A stretch of 42,365 bases of DNA from Methylomonas sp. GTDB taxonomy: Bacteria; Pseudomonadota; Gammaproteobacteria; Methylococcales; Methylomonadaceae. Position numbers and translations under genes: made by a program. The notes beneath the pieces were generated by a model. It was not told the origin of the DNA. It saw nothing but the letters and a program-made list of their open reading frames with translations, and ran no database searches. Below, one piece after another: positions 8,531-16,740 of this stretch (its first letter is position 1; each line of letters opens with the position of its first letter). The stretch is from contig JALSJK010000160.1 in NCBI GenBank assembly GCA_026989395.1, forward strand, positions 1 to 42,365, in the 5' to 3' direction.

Positions 8531-8553
8531 AAACCCAGATTTTTTCTGGGTTT
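8531..8553 (+). terminator. Orphan hairpin, terminator-like
   Basis: AAACCCAGA and TCTGGGTTT form a perfect 9-bp stem around a five-T loop, followed by a short U-rich run (CTTC). No plus-strand gene lies upstream: the nearest gene, the HvfA-like one, is divergent. The hairpin could end an unannotated transcript starting somewhere in 8400-8500, or it may simply insulate the downstream fragment. The weak T-tract limits confidence. Confidence 0.4.
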
Positions 8554-8602
8554 CTTCACAATCTGTTCGCGATGACTATTGGAATAAATCTTTAAGTTGT
8601 GC

Positions 8603-8872
8603 ATGCTCTACTCAAATGACCTTCCCCGAATACTTTTCAATCCAAAAACTCAGTTTTTTGATGGTGAAAATCTTTCATTGTATGGAGATGGTAATTTCAT
8701 GCTGGATGAAGCGAGCGGTCTTTATGTTATTCAGTCAGACTCTGACTCCACCCATAGAATCAGATATCATATCGAAGCGAATGTAGTTAGCAATGTACCC
8801 ATCCCTGCAAGCTTTTACCTGTTTTTAAGCGAGCTGGGCCTTTTGACTAAATATCGTCAATGCAAACACTAA
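8603..8872 (+). CDS. Short protein with PEP-CTERM-like tail, possible remnant
   Basis: I do not recognise the body of this 89-residue frame. Its end, NVPIPASFYLFLSELGLLT followed by KYRQCKH, closely follows the PEP-CTERM sorting signal: a VP-x-P motif, a hydrophobic helix and a basic tail, as in VPLPA-type tails. There is no signal peptide, and a stop codon lies 15 bases before the ATG. It may therefore be the 3' remnant of a longer exported protein or a very reduced one. The ATG at 8603 is preferred to TTG at 8597. A second PEP-CTERM protein is at 39.8 kb. Confidence 0.45.
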   Translation: MLYSNDLPRILFNPKTQFFDGENLSLYGDGNFMLDEASGLYVIQSDSDSTHRIRYHIEANVVSNVPIPASFYLFLSELGLLTKYRQCKH

Positions 8873-8924
8873 CAATAATGCCACATTCCTGATGACTTCA
8901 AGAATGTGGCTCTCCTCAAGCTGA

Positions 8925-9287
8925 TTAAATTTTTTCACCTTTTACCGGCTTATTGGAATTTAATGCATTCCAGCCAATCACCAGCCGATAGATATACAAA
9001 ACGATCACCGGCAACAAAACGAACAATCCAAAAGGTGTCGCCCAGGTAAATCCATAGACAGCCAAACCGGCTAATAAAATAACAGTACTGTTCACTTGCC
9101 AGTTGAAGTGGGATTCCACCCAGGTTCCTGCAACATCGGCTCTTTTTATAAAGTTAATGGCAAGGCCAATAAACAATGGTATCCCTGCAAAAGCAAAAGC
9201 CAACACCTGCATTAAATATACCGTCGCCGCTAATTTTTTTAGCGACTGTGTTTTTTCATCAATTTGATTTTCTGTAATTTCACTCAT
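8925..9287 (-). CDS. Small four-helix membrane protein (COG3671-like)
   Basis: This 120-residue inner-membrane protein has helices at about residues 22-46, 65-80 and 82-107, with short charged termini. The sequence KKLAATVYLMQVLAF, then INFIKRADVAGTWVESHFNWQ, matches small uncharacterised membrane proteins of the COG3671/DUF4870-like type. In these, the RxxxxGTWxxSHFxWQ segment is conserved. No function is established. A strong ribosome-binding site (AGAGGGTGAG) precedes the ATG. It is monocistronic, with a 295-bp divergent region towards the CoA-disulfide reductase gene; that region holds a short hairpin at 9319-9340 and otherwise nothing I can assign. Confidence 0.75.
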   Translation of the reverse strand: MSEITENQIDEKTQSLKKLAATVYLMQVLAFAFAGIPLFIGLAINFIKRADVAGTWVESHFNWQVNSTVILLAGLAVYGFTWATPFGLFVLLPVIVLYIYRLVIGWNALNSNKPVKGEKI

Positions 9288-9582
9288 AACTCACCCTCTT
9301 TATAAATATTTTTAAAAAAATGGGAAAATTATTGATTTCCCAGCTTTCTTGTTTTTATTTCTTTGTTGTAACAGTTACTTTGATATGGGCTTTCTTGAAT
9401 AAATCAAGGCACTCAAAATTATTTTATTATGTTCTTATATTCTGAAAAATATCATTGCAGATGGCAGTCTAAAAATAGACAATAGCCTATTGAATGAATG
9501 CTTAGGTAAATCGCTACCTTTCGAACACCACGTTTTAAAAACACTTCAGGGTTATTTTTCTACCAAAAAACAGGAGTTTATT

Positions 9583-11313
9583 GTGAAAATAGTTATTGTT
9601 GGGGGAGTCGCAGCGGGTGCATCAATGGCAGCTCGCGCCAGAAGATTAAATGAAGAGGCGGAAATTGTCGTTCTGGAAAAAGATACTTTCATTTCTTTTG
9701 CCAATTGCGGTTTACCCTATCATATTGGTGGCGAAATCAAAGAACGCGATGCACTACTTTTACAAACGCCTGAGACCCTGAAAGAAACGCTTAATATTGA
9801 AGTCAGAACCAATCATGAAGTTACTGAAATTGACAGAAAATCCAAGCAAGTTGCCGTCACTAATCTGAAAAACAATCAAATCTACACAGAAAATTATGAC
9901 AAATTAGTGCTTTGCCAAGGCGCAGAACCACTAAGGCCGCCAATCCCCGGGATTAATCATCCAAAAATTTTTACGCTACGAAATATTCCTGACATGGATG
10001 CTATCATCCGTGAAGTGGACTCAGGTGCCCAGAAAGCTGTTGTTATTGGTGGTGGATTTATTGGCATCGAAGTCGCCGAAGCTTTTCGTCATCGAAATAT
10101 AGAAGTCAATTTGGTTGAACTGCAAAATCAATTAATGCCTCCTCTGGATAGTGAGATAGCCTGTGATTTAGGTAATCACATGAAAAACAAGGGCGTGCAA
10201 CTTCATTTAGGCCAAGCTGCTAAAGAATTTATTGATAATAACGGCAAAGTAAACGTCATTCTCGATAATGGCGAAGCATTACTCGCAGACCTTGTTGTAT
10301 TGGCAATTGGCGTAAAACCAGCTTCTCATCTTGCCGTTAATGCCGGACTTGAAACCGGCAACAGAGGCGGAATTAAAGTAAATAATCAAATGCAAACTTC
10401 TGACCCTGATATTTATGCCGCAGGCGATATGGTAGAGGTTACTGATTTCGTTACCGGCGAACCGACTCAAGTACCACTGGCAGGGCCAGCCAACCGGCAA
10501 GGCCGTATTGTTGCGGATAATATTTTTGGCTATAAAAGTGAATATCAATCCACCCAAGGTACTGCGGTTGTGAAGATATTTGATATGACAGCCGGTTCAA
10601 CCGGGGCATCAGAAAAAACCTTACAACGGATTAATCGGCCATTTCATAAAATTTATCTCCATCCCTCCGGACATGCTGGGTATTACCCGGGAACTGCCCC
10701 AATGCACATTAAACTGCTTTTCCAGCCTAAAACGGGTTTGATTCTTGGCGCGCAAATAGCTGGCTATGATGGCGTTGACAAACGAATTGATGTTTTTGCA
10801 ACTGCAATTCGTGCAAAAATGACTGTTTTTGATCTGGAACATCTGGAGCTGGCTTATGCGCCCCCCTATGGTTCTGCAAAAGACCCGGCCAATATGGCCG
10901 GGTTTATCGCCAGTAACTTTCTTCGTGGCGATCTTGACTTATGGTACGCAGAGGATTTTCCTGATAAAACCGCTGCCGGCACTCTACTTGATGTTCGTGG
11001 TAAGAAAGAATTTTCAAGCTGGCATATCCCCGGCGCCATCAATATTCCCCTGGGACAATTACGAACCCGACTGAATGAAATCAACAAAGATCAACCTGTT
11101 TATATTTACTGCCGCGTTGGTTTTCGAAGCTACCTGGCCTACCGTATTTTGATTCAAAAAGGATTCCGTCAAGCTTCTGTTTTGGCTGGTGGCTCTAAAA
11201 CATTTAATTGCTATTGCTGTATGGCTCCAACGACTGGTGGTCCTGGCGTTCCGTTTGTTTCCCATGCCGAAGAAAAAATGGCTGAAAAACCAGATGCACT
11301 GAAAAATCCTTGA
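9583..11313 (+). CDS. CoA-disulfide reductase with C-terminal rhodanese domain
   Basis: This FAD-dependent pyridine nucleotide-disulfide oxidoreductase has a FAD site at the start (VKIVIVGGVAAGASMAARAR) and a single redox cysteine at residue 42 (SFANCGLPYHIGG). The NAD(P)H site is AVVIGGGFIGIEVAEAF and the second FAD motif is DIYAAGDMVEV. Residues ~470-560 form a rhodanese domain with active-site Cys510 (YCRVGFRSY). Such CoADR-RHD fusions act in CoA-disulfide, CoA-persulfide or polysulfide reduction. I start at GTG 9583, with AGGAG 7 bases upstream; the longer frame from 9490 adds 31 unlike residues. Two vicinal cysteines (YCC) near the C-terminus are unusual. Confidence 0.9.
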   Translation: MKIVIVGGVAAGASMAARARRLNEEAEIVVLEKDTFISFANCGLPYHIGGEIKERDALLLQTPETLKETLNIEVRTNHEVTEIDRKSKQVAVTNLKNNQIYTENYDKLVLCQGAEPLRPPIPGINHPKIFTLRNIPDMDAIIREVDSGAQKAVVIGGGFIGIEVAEAFRHRNIEVNLVELQNQLMPPLDSEIACDLGNHMKNKGVQLHLGQAAKEFIDNNGKVNVILDNGEALLADLVVLAIGVKPASHLAVNAGLETGNRGGIKVNNQMQTSDPDIYAAGDMVEVTDFVTGEPTQVPLAGPANRQGRIVADNIFGYKSEYQSTQGTAVVKIFDMTAGSTGASEKTLQRINRPFHKIYLHPSGHAGYYPGTAPMHIKLLFQPKTGLILGAQIAGYDGVDKRIDVFATAIRAKMTVFDLEHLELAYAPPYGSAKDPANMAGFIASNFLRGDLDLWYAEDFPDKTAAGTLLDVRGKKEFSSWHIPGAINIPLGQLRTRLNEINKDQPVYIYCRVGFRSYLAYRILIQKGFRQASVLAGGSKTFNCYCCMAPTTGGPGVPFVSHAEEKMAEKPDALKNP

Positions 11314-11357
11314 CTATACAACCTCTTCACCACACAAAATAGCAAGTGTATGTTGAC

Positions 11358-12209
11358 ATGAATGAAAATGATTGGCTGCTAAACAATGAACTGCCCATTC
11401 GTCTGGGTTTTTTCTTCGGCATCTTTGCGCTCATTGCACTATGGGAATATTTGATGCCGCGGCGCAAATTAACAATTTCCAAATCATTGCGCTGGGTAAA
11501 TAATCTGGCGTTAATTTTTTTCAATAACCTGGTAATACGCCTGCTATTTCCTGCTGCGGCTTTAGGAGTCGCCGCTTTTGCTTCGGAACATAAATGGGGG
11601 CTATTGAATTATTATCAACCGCCATTTTGGCTCTCGGTCATTATGGCAGTTATCGTCATGGATCTTGTAATCTATTTACAACATGTGATGATGCATGCTG
11701 TTCCTTTGTTTTGGCGACTGCATCGGGTTCACCATGCAGATCTGGACTATGATGTTACCACTGGCGCCCGATTCCATACTCTGGAAATTATTTTATCGAT
11801 ACTCATCAAATTTGCTGCCATTCTCTTATTAGGTCCGCCCCTGATTTCGGTCATCATTTTTGAAGTTTTACTGAATGCCACTTCAATGTTCAATCATGGC
11901 AACATTAAATTACCCGCAGGTATTGATAAGTTTTTACGCTGTTTTCTTGTCACCCCGGATATGCACCGTGTTCACCATTCCGTTGAGGAAAATGAAGCAA
12001 ACAGTAATTTTGGTTTTAATCTGAGCTGGTGGGATTTTTTATTTGGTACTTATCAGAATCAACCTCAGGCAGGACATCAAGGCATGACTATCGGCATTCA
12101 TAAATACCGTGATCCCAACCAGGTAAACCGTTTGCCCGGCATGCTAATGATGCCATTCACAAAAAAAATCATTGGTTATGCGATTAATCGCCGAAATTTA
12201 AACAAATAA
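11358..12209 (+). CDS. Sterol desaturase / fatty acid hydroxylase family protein
   Basis: This integral-membrane di-iron enzyme has about 283 residues. The three histidine boxes are QHVMMH, HRVHHAD and, near the C-terminus, MHRVHHS, with an extra FNHGN between. Four or more hydrophobic helices surround them. The family hydroxylates or desaturates lipids, sterols or carotenoids; the substrate cannot be read from sequence. In this organism type, sterols, hopanoids and carotenoids are all possible. The ATG at 11358 lacks a clear ribosome-binding site; a GTG at 11346 would add four residues. It follows the CoADR gene by 44 bp on the same strand and may be co-transcribed. Confidence 0.87.
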   Translation: MNENDWLLNNELPIRLGFFFGIFALIALWEYLMPRRKLTISKSLRWVNNLALIFFNNLVIRLLFPAAALGVAAFASEHKWGLLNYYQPPFWLSVIMAVIVMDLVIYLQHVMMHAVPLFWRLHRVHHADLDYDVTTGARFHTLEIILSILIKFAAILLLGPPLISVIIFEVLLNATSMFNHGNIKLPAGIDKFLRCFLVTPDMHRVHHSVEENEANSNFGFNLSWWDFLFGTYQNQPQAGHQGMTIGIHKYRDPNQVNRLPGMLMMPFTKKIIGYAINRRNLNK

Positions 12210-12229
12210 CGCAAATTTTAACCGAACTT

Positions 12230-12281
12230 GTAACTACTCAACCTATACTTCTTCCATAAGTTACTGATATTGAATGTTTCC
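12230..12281. mobile_element. Short MITE derivative with 8-bp target duplication
   Basis: It starts GTAACTACTCA, the same terminus as the 20.3-kb copy, and contains CTTCTTCCATAAGTTACTGATATT, shared with both longer copies in part. The flanks are a perfect 8-bp direct repeat, CCGAACTT, at 12222-12229 and 12282-12289. The right copy overlaps the fliK stop codon. At 52 bp this is an internally deleted member with a degraded right end. Confidence 0.65.
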
Positions 12282-12287
12282 CCGAAC

Positions 12288-13733
12288 TTAAACATAGGTG
12301 TTCAACAAACCATTACTTGCCACAGCACGACCACGCTCAATTTCTTCGGTCAAATCAAGGGCTGTTTCTATCGCTTCACGATTATTTTCTTCTAAGGTAA
12401 AAGCTTCCCCCTGTGGATTGTTTTGTTTCTGCCCTCCCTGGAAAAAATTTTGTGCCTGTTGTCGCTGTTCTGAAAAATCATGCTGAGAAATATTAACCTC
12501 TGCAAGATTTAGTTGCTGTCCGCTGAGCATTTCCCTAAGCTTCGGAATAGCCGCTTCAATGGCTTCCCGAACCGAAGCATGTTGTGCCGTAAACCCAATG
12601 GTTGCCTGATCCTGATTCATGTCAATTCGTATGGAAACTGGCCCCAAATGTTGGGGATTAATTTTCAATTCGGCTGCCGAAATAGACTTATTATTCATCC
12701 ATACTATCCGTTCGCTGAATTCATTTTGCCATTCCGGATGATTGAATGGTTGCGTCATAGCCGGTATTTCTGCTTTCGTAGCAGTAGGCATACTTGCCAC
12801 TTGTCTATTTAAAATAGAAATATCAGGACTAATATTGTTAGTAATAACTGATTTTTCCGAACCGCTGGCGCCGCCCACATTGAATGAATCTTCTTTCAAT
12901 TTTTCCAATGCGACAGCTTCCTGTCCTGGTTTATACATGCCTTGTTCACTTTTGAGCATATCATCCAGAAATTCCTGGCTTGGATCGGTAACCGCTGGAA
13001 TTGATTCAGCTTGCTTTCCTGTTGAAACTGCGGGTGTTCCAACTATCGAAGAAGTGGAAGAAAGCTTCTCAAATTCTTTGGAAAAAACCTGCTGAACATT
13101 TTTTTTGTCAGAAACGGTATTACTGAGCAAAGACTTGTCCTGAACCAACGACTCTGCACTCAGCAATGTATCTTCATTAGGTGTCTTATTGGGTTCAGCG
13201 GGAATATTAGCTGGTGCAGCCATATTAATTGACGCAATCACCTGCTCTTGTTGTTCCTTGATCCTTTCGGATTGATCATCTCCCTTTAAATATTCAACAA
13301 ATTGCTCTATTGCATCACCAACTCCTGCGGCAGTCTCTTCAACGACATCAGTAACCTCCGCAATTTGCTGCATCACACCTTGCAAGCTATCAATAGCTTC
13401 ATCAATATTGATTAGTTTTTCCAGCTCACCTGTCTGCGGCAACTTGTTACCCGAATCCACTGGCGATGTGTCCTGCTTGCCGAAATTATTCAATAAACCG
13501 GCAAATTCTTGCAGCTTACCACCTTCATTAGTGCTTGAAAGATTCTGTAATTCAGTCAAACCTTCCAGGTTTTCCGGCAACTCTCCCTGCTCCTGCAAAA
13601 GCTTGATCTGTTCCATCAATGCCTCTGAAAAGCCTTCGGTCGCGCCTAATTCACCTGTTTCAGTGATCTGCAAGCCTTCCAGCCCGCCAACACCAGAAAA
13701 TAAAGATACCAAATTGGATACATCTTGTGTCAT
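12288..13733 (-). CDS. fliK: Flagellar hook-length control protein FliK
   Basis: The product is 481 residues. A long, acidic, low-complexity N-terminal region (Gln/Glu/Ser-rich, about residues 1-340) is followed by the conserved FliK C-terminal domain. That domain includes the motif ELKINPQHLGPVSIRI, then ATIGFTAQHASVREAIEAA and LREMLSGQQLNLAEVNI. FliK measures hook length and switches export specificity through FlhB. I start at the ATG at 13733 (MTQDVSNLV), preceded by GGAGA at 7-8 bases; a longer frame from 13775 has no support. It follows fliJ by 38 bp. Its stop codon overlaps the target duplication of a short MITE. Confidence 0.88.
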   Translation of the reverse strand: MTQDVSNLVSLFSGVGGLEGLQITETGELGATEGFSEALMEQIKLLQEQGELPENLEGLTELQNLSSTNEGGKLQEFAGLLNNFGKQDTSPVDSGNKLPQTGELEKLINIDEAIDSLQGVMQQIAEVTDVVEETAAGVGDAIEQFVEYLKGDDQSERIKEQQEQVIASINMAAPANIPAEPNKTPNEDTLLSAESLVQDKSLLSNTVSDKKNVQQVFSKEFEKLSSTSSIVGTPAVSTGKQAESIPAVTDPSQEFLDDMLKSEQGMYKPGQEAVALEKLKEDSFNVGGASGSEKSVITNNISPDISILNRQVASMPTATKAEIPAMTQPFNHPEWQNEFSERIVWMNNKSISAAELKINPQHLGPVSIRIDMNQDQATIGFTAQHASVREAIEAAIPKLREMLSGQQLNLAEVNISQHDFSEQRQQAQNFFQGGQKQNNPQGEAFTLEENNREAIETALDLTEEIERGRAVASNGLLNTYV

Positions 13734-13771
13734 TGTCGTTCTCCAGAATGCGACTTTGTTAATGCTTCCCT

Positions 13772-14224
13772 TCAAGCATTATCTATGCCATTGCCGCGCC
13801 CCGACCTCGAGGCTCGTTCATCTTGTTCTTTTTGTTCTTGCTTTTCCACTTGTGCCTGCTCAGCCTGGAAAGCGGTATCATGTACTTTTTGTAAACTTTG
13901 AGTTTTTTGATTGGCTTGCATCCAGATCTTGCGTTTTTCAAGCAACTCATCAGCAACCGCCTGCAAACTCTGTTTTTGTCCGGCAATTGCAGCATCCAGT
14001 TTCTGAACAAATGCACGAAACTCCTGAAGCTGATGAATATTCATTCCGACATCACCCAGAGCATTGAATTTATCCAGATATTCCTGCCGATAGCTGGTCA
14101 AATGCTTAATTTGATCCTGCATTTCCTGATGCCGCCGCTGAACATCTCCTAATGCTTGAAGGGCTTTTTGTTCTTGGTCAGCTTTGAGATCAACAATTAT
14201 TTGAATGCGCTGTGATTTTTTCAC
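13772..14224 (-). CDS. fliJ: Flagellar export protein FliJ
   Basis: This 150-residue, almost wholly alpha-helical coiled-coil protein opens with MKKSQRIQIIVDLKADQEQKA, typical of FliJ. LLEKRKIWMQANQKTQSLQ and a charged Lys/Glu/Gln-rich C-terminus follow. FliJ escorts export chaperones and acts as the central stalk of the flagellar type III ATPase FliI. The start is GTG. The order fliJ then fliK is the usual one, but fliI, which normally precedes fliJ, is absent: 385 bp of non-coding sequence and the arsenic operon lie upstream. The rest of the flagellar genes must be elsewhere. Confidence 0.85.
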   Translation of the reverse strand: MKKSQRIQIIVDLKADQEQKALQALGDVQRRHQEMQDQIKHLTSYRQEYLDKFNALGDVGMNIHQLQEFRAFVQKLDAAIAGQKQSLQAVADELLEKRKIWMQANQKTQSLQKVHDTAFQAEQAQVEKQEQKEQDERASRSGRGNGIDNA

Positions 14225-14431
14225 CGTTTGTCTTAATTCACTTTTTTAGTGATGTTTTCGACAGGGCCTTTGTCATATTTCGGAGCTGTACTTGAAATTT
14301 ATGCTGTGATCAAGTTTGGCCTCAGCTTAATCCACTTGCCAGAGAATCACGGCTAATGCAGGATTTTTAGCAGTCGATTCTTTAAAGTATAGACGGGAAT
14401 GCTCGATTTTGAGCTTTGCATTAAGATTATT
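14225..14431. other. Non-coding gap upstream of fliJ
   Basis: These 207 bases between the fliJ start and the MITE hold no plausible gene. They must carry the fliJK promoter (minus strand) if fliJK is transcribed alone. I see no convincing sigma-54 or sigma-28 flagellar promoter motif. Confidence 0.4.
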
Positions 14432-14606
14432 GCAACTATTCAGCATATTTAATTTAGCCAAAATCAATCAATATCAGTGGCTTATGGAAGAAGTGTTTCC
14501 AAGTGTTTGTATCATGGATGACACAACCAAGCCTACAGGGACGTATTTACGGCGTCTTCTGGAATAAGTCACTGATATTGAATCTACAAATACGCTGAAT
14601 AGTTAC
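14432..14606. mobile_element. MITE, 175 bp, 19-bp terminal inverted repeats
   Basis: The termini are GCAACTATTCAGCATATTT and AAATACGCTGAATAGTTAC, inverted with two mismatches. Inside, AATATCAGTGGCTTATGGAA and an inverted partner near 14560-14580 give a second palindrome. The flanks AGATTATT (14424-14431) and TGATTATT (14607-14614) match at 7 of 8 bases, consistent with an 8-bp target duplication that includes the acr3 stop codon. A second copy lies at 20292-20456 in the opposite orientation. It has no coding capacity. Confidence 0.8.
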
Positions 14607-14609
14607 TGA

Positions 14610-15692
14610 TTATTCTGAAGAGGGAAACCAATCCCTGGTCCGATTACAAAAACGGACCACTGACAACATTACCGGCACTTCTACTAGCACCCCAACAACT
14701 GTCGCCAATGCCGCACCGGATTCCGGGCCATATAATGCGATAGCAGTTGCAACCGCAAGCTCAAAGAAATTACTGGCCCCAATTAGTGCTCCAGGTGCAG
14801 CAACATTAAAAGGTACTTTAAACCATTTCATTAAGCCATATGCCAAAGAGGAATTAAAATAAACCTGAATTAAAATTGGAACAGCAATCAGTGCAACATG
14901 AAAAAACTTGCCCGTTATATTGTCTGCTTGAAAAGCGAAAATCAGTATCAATGTTATCAATAAAGAGATTACAGTAACGGGATGAAAAAAGGCCACAAAA
15001 CGATTTTCAAACCAGTCAGCACTCTTTAACTTGATTAATAGCAAACGGCTAATACCGCCTAAAGCCAATGGTATAACAATGAATGCAATTACACTGTATA
15101 TCAATACATCATAAGGAACCACCAAATCGCTAGCGCCATTGATCAAAAACGCAACAATAGGTGCAAAAAGAATCAGCATGATTAAGTCGTTAAGCGACAC
15201 TTGTACCAATGTATAAGCCGGATCACCATTAGTTAGATATGACCAGACAAAAACCATTGCGGTGCATGGCGCTGCGGCCAGGATAATACAACCGGCAATA
15301 TACTGATCTGCCAATTCAGCGCCAATAAAAGGCAGCCATAAGTGTTTAAAAAACACCCAGGCAATCACTGCCATAGAAAATGGCTTAACCAACCAGTTAA
15401 CAAATAAAGTAATTAAAATTCCACGTGGCCTTTTTCGGACATTAATAATGCTGGAAAAGTCAATTTTCAGCATCATCGGATAAATCATTAACCAGATCAA
15501 GATTGCAATAGGTAAGTTTATATGACTACTTTGACCAAATTCCATTTTGCGCAAGGTTTGTGTCAACTCAGGCAACTGCTTCCCCAAAACAATGCCAATC
15601 AGCATGCATAGGGCAACCCAAATGGATAAATAACGCTCAAAAATACTTAATTGCTTTGGTTCCTCAGATACCGTGGCAGCACTTGATGACAT
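14610..15692 (-). CDS. acr3: ACR3 family arsenite efflux permease
   Basis: This 360-residue inner-membrane protein with about ten helices exports arsenite using the proton gradient. It has the ACR3/BART signature: WLMIYPMMLKIDFSSI, GCIILAAAPCTAMVFVWSYL (with the conserved cysteine) and GALIGASNFFELAVATAIAL. It is the last gene of the ars operon, 15 bp after arsC, with GGAGG before its ATG. The stop codon lies inside the target duplication of a MITE, which preserves the reading frame end. Confidence 0.95.
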   Translation of the reverse strand: MSSSAATVSEEPKQLSIFERYLSIWVALCMLIGIVLGKQLPELTQTLRKMEFGQSSHINLPIAILIWLMIYPMMLKIDFSSIINVRKRPRGILITLFVNWLVKPFSMAVIAWVFFKHLWLPFIGAELADQYIAGCIILAAAPCTAMVFVWSYLTNGDPAYTLVQVSLNDLIMLILFAPIVAFLINGASDLVVPYDVLIYSVIAFIVIPLALGGISRLLLIKLKSADWFENRFVAFFHPVTVISLLITLILIFAFQADNITGKFFHVALIAVPILIQVYFNSSLAYGLMKWFKVPFNVAAPGALIGASNFFELAVATAIALYGPESGAALATVVGVLVEVPVMLSVVRFCNRTRDWFPSSE

Positions 15693-15707
15693 CTTTAATC
15701 CTCCAAA

Positions 15708-16187
15708 TTAATCGGCTTGCCTGCCTATTTCATTCAATTTTTCAGCCAGCTCTTGCTCTGACATTTTCTCAAGCGGCAACGCCAACATTTTATTAATCCG
15801 CTGTTCCAGTGCATGATAAGTCTCTTCAAAAGCAGCCTCAATTTGTTTTTCAGTTCCCTCAACATGAGCAGGATCGGGCAACCCCCAATGCGCCCGTACC
15901 GCCCTATTCAGATAAACGGGACAAGTTTCACCTGCTGCATTATCACAAACAGTGATAACAATATCCATCGGCTGCCCTGCAAATTCATCCCAGGATTGGC
16001 TTTTATATCCATCAACAGGTAAACCATGGCGTTGTAATGTTGCCAAAGCTCCAGGATTCACTTTGCCAACAGGGTGGCTGCCCGCAGAGAACGCCTTAAT
16101 TCGGCCCTTACCTAAATGATTGAGTAAAGCCTCCCCTAATACACTACGACAGGAATTTCCGGTGCATAAAACTAGTACATTGATCAT
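15708..16187 (-). CDS. arsC: Arsenate reductase, thioredoxin-type
   Basis: This 159-residue cytosolic reductase of the low-molecular-weight tyrosine phosphatase fold has the P-loop Cys8-x5-Arg14 (CTGNSCRS). The two resolving cysteines are Cys81 and Cys89 (VCDNAAGETCPVY), the triad used by thioredoxin-coupled ArsC. HWGLPDPAHVEG provides the conserved DPA loop. It reduces arsenate to arsenite, which the downstream ACR3 exports. The 15-bp spacing to acr3 and 45 bp to arsI indicate one operon. Confidence 0.95.
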   Translation of the reverse strand: MINVLVLCTGNSCRSVLGEALLNHLGKGRIKAFSAGSHPVGKVNPGALATLQRHGLPVDGYKSQSWDEFAGQPMDIVITVCDNAAGETCPVYLNRAVRAHWGLPDPAHVEGTEKQIEAAFEETYHALEQRINKMLALPLEKMSEQELAEKLNEIGRQAD

Positions 16188-16232
16188 TATCTATTTCTCT
16201 TTAAAATAATTTCGCTTTAATATCTAGTTCCC

Positions 16233-16688
16233 TTAATCGCCACAGCAGGTAGAACCTGAATTATCAACTGGACGACATGCAAAAGGATTTTCTCCATCTG
16301 AAGATGCCGATTCATCATTAAAGGTTGGAATACCAGAAAGCGTATGAAATGATTCCCAGGCAATGCCCTGTGGATCAGTAATCCAGTGTTTGTTTGATCG
16401 GGAATAACAACAAGCAGCATCTTCCTGTGTTTCAACAGATCCTTGAGTCGCATCCAAGCATTTTTTTAATTCTCCTAGCTCCCGCTCATCATCCACCTGG
16501 AAACCAAGATGATCCAACCCTGTTTTAGCTGCCCGTGTCGAAATAGCAAAATTCACTTTGGGATCATCCAACATCCATTTAGCATAATCATCATGCTGTA
16601 CATTTGGCTGACTATTAAATAAGGTATTATAAAATTCGATACTTTCCTTCAAATTTGCAACGGAAAGATGAATATGGAGTCTTTTCAT
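16233..16688 (-). CDS. arsI: ArsI C-As lyase (ArsI/CadI family)
   Basis: This 151-residue vicinal oxygen chelate dioxygenase has the ArsI iron ligands: His5 (MKRLHIHLSV), His60 (GLDHLGFQV) and Glu112 (IAWESFHTL). The arsenic-binding vicinal pair is Cys93-Cys94 (AACCYSRSNKHW). ArsI cleaves the C-As bond of trivalent methylarsenite to give arsenite, so the operon handles organoarsenicals as well as arsenate. The C-terminal extension ends in STCCGD with a second vicinal cysteine pair. CadI-type cadmium proteins are the alternative, but the ars context favours ArsI. Confidence 0.9.
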   Translation of the reverse strand: MKRLHIHLSVANLKESIEFYNTLFNSQPNVQHDDYAKWMLDDPKVNFAISTRAAKTGLDHLGFQVDDERELGELKKCLDATQGSVETQEDAACCYSRSNKHWITDPQGIAWESFHTLSGIPTFNDESASSDGENPFACRPVDNSGSTCCGD

Positions 16689-16740
16689 GTGGATACCTAT
16701 ATTGTTATATGTATAAACGTATATTTATTGTGAAAATATA

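Noticed and set aside
9490-9582. Longer N-terminus for the CoA-disulfide reductase
   Set aside because: The extra 31 residues precede the FAD motif that begins these enzymes, and the ribosome-binding site is at the GTG 9583.
14432-14606. tRNA or group II intron fragment
   Set aside because: Terminal inverted repeats with a flanking duplication and a second copy show a MITE; there is no cloverleaf or intron domain V.
16689-16740. Second ArsR operator between arsR and arsI
   Set aside because: AT-rich TATGTATAAACGTATA is present but its dyad symmetry is poor, and the genes look like one operon.
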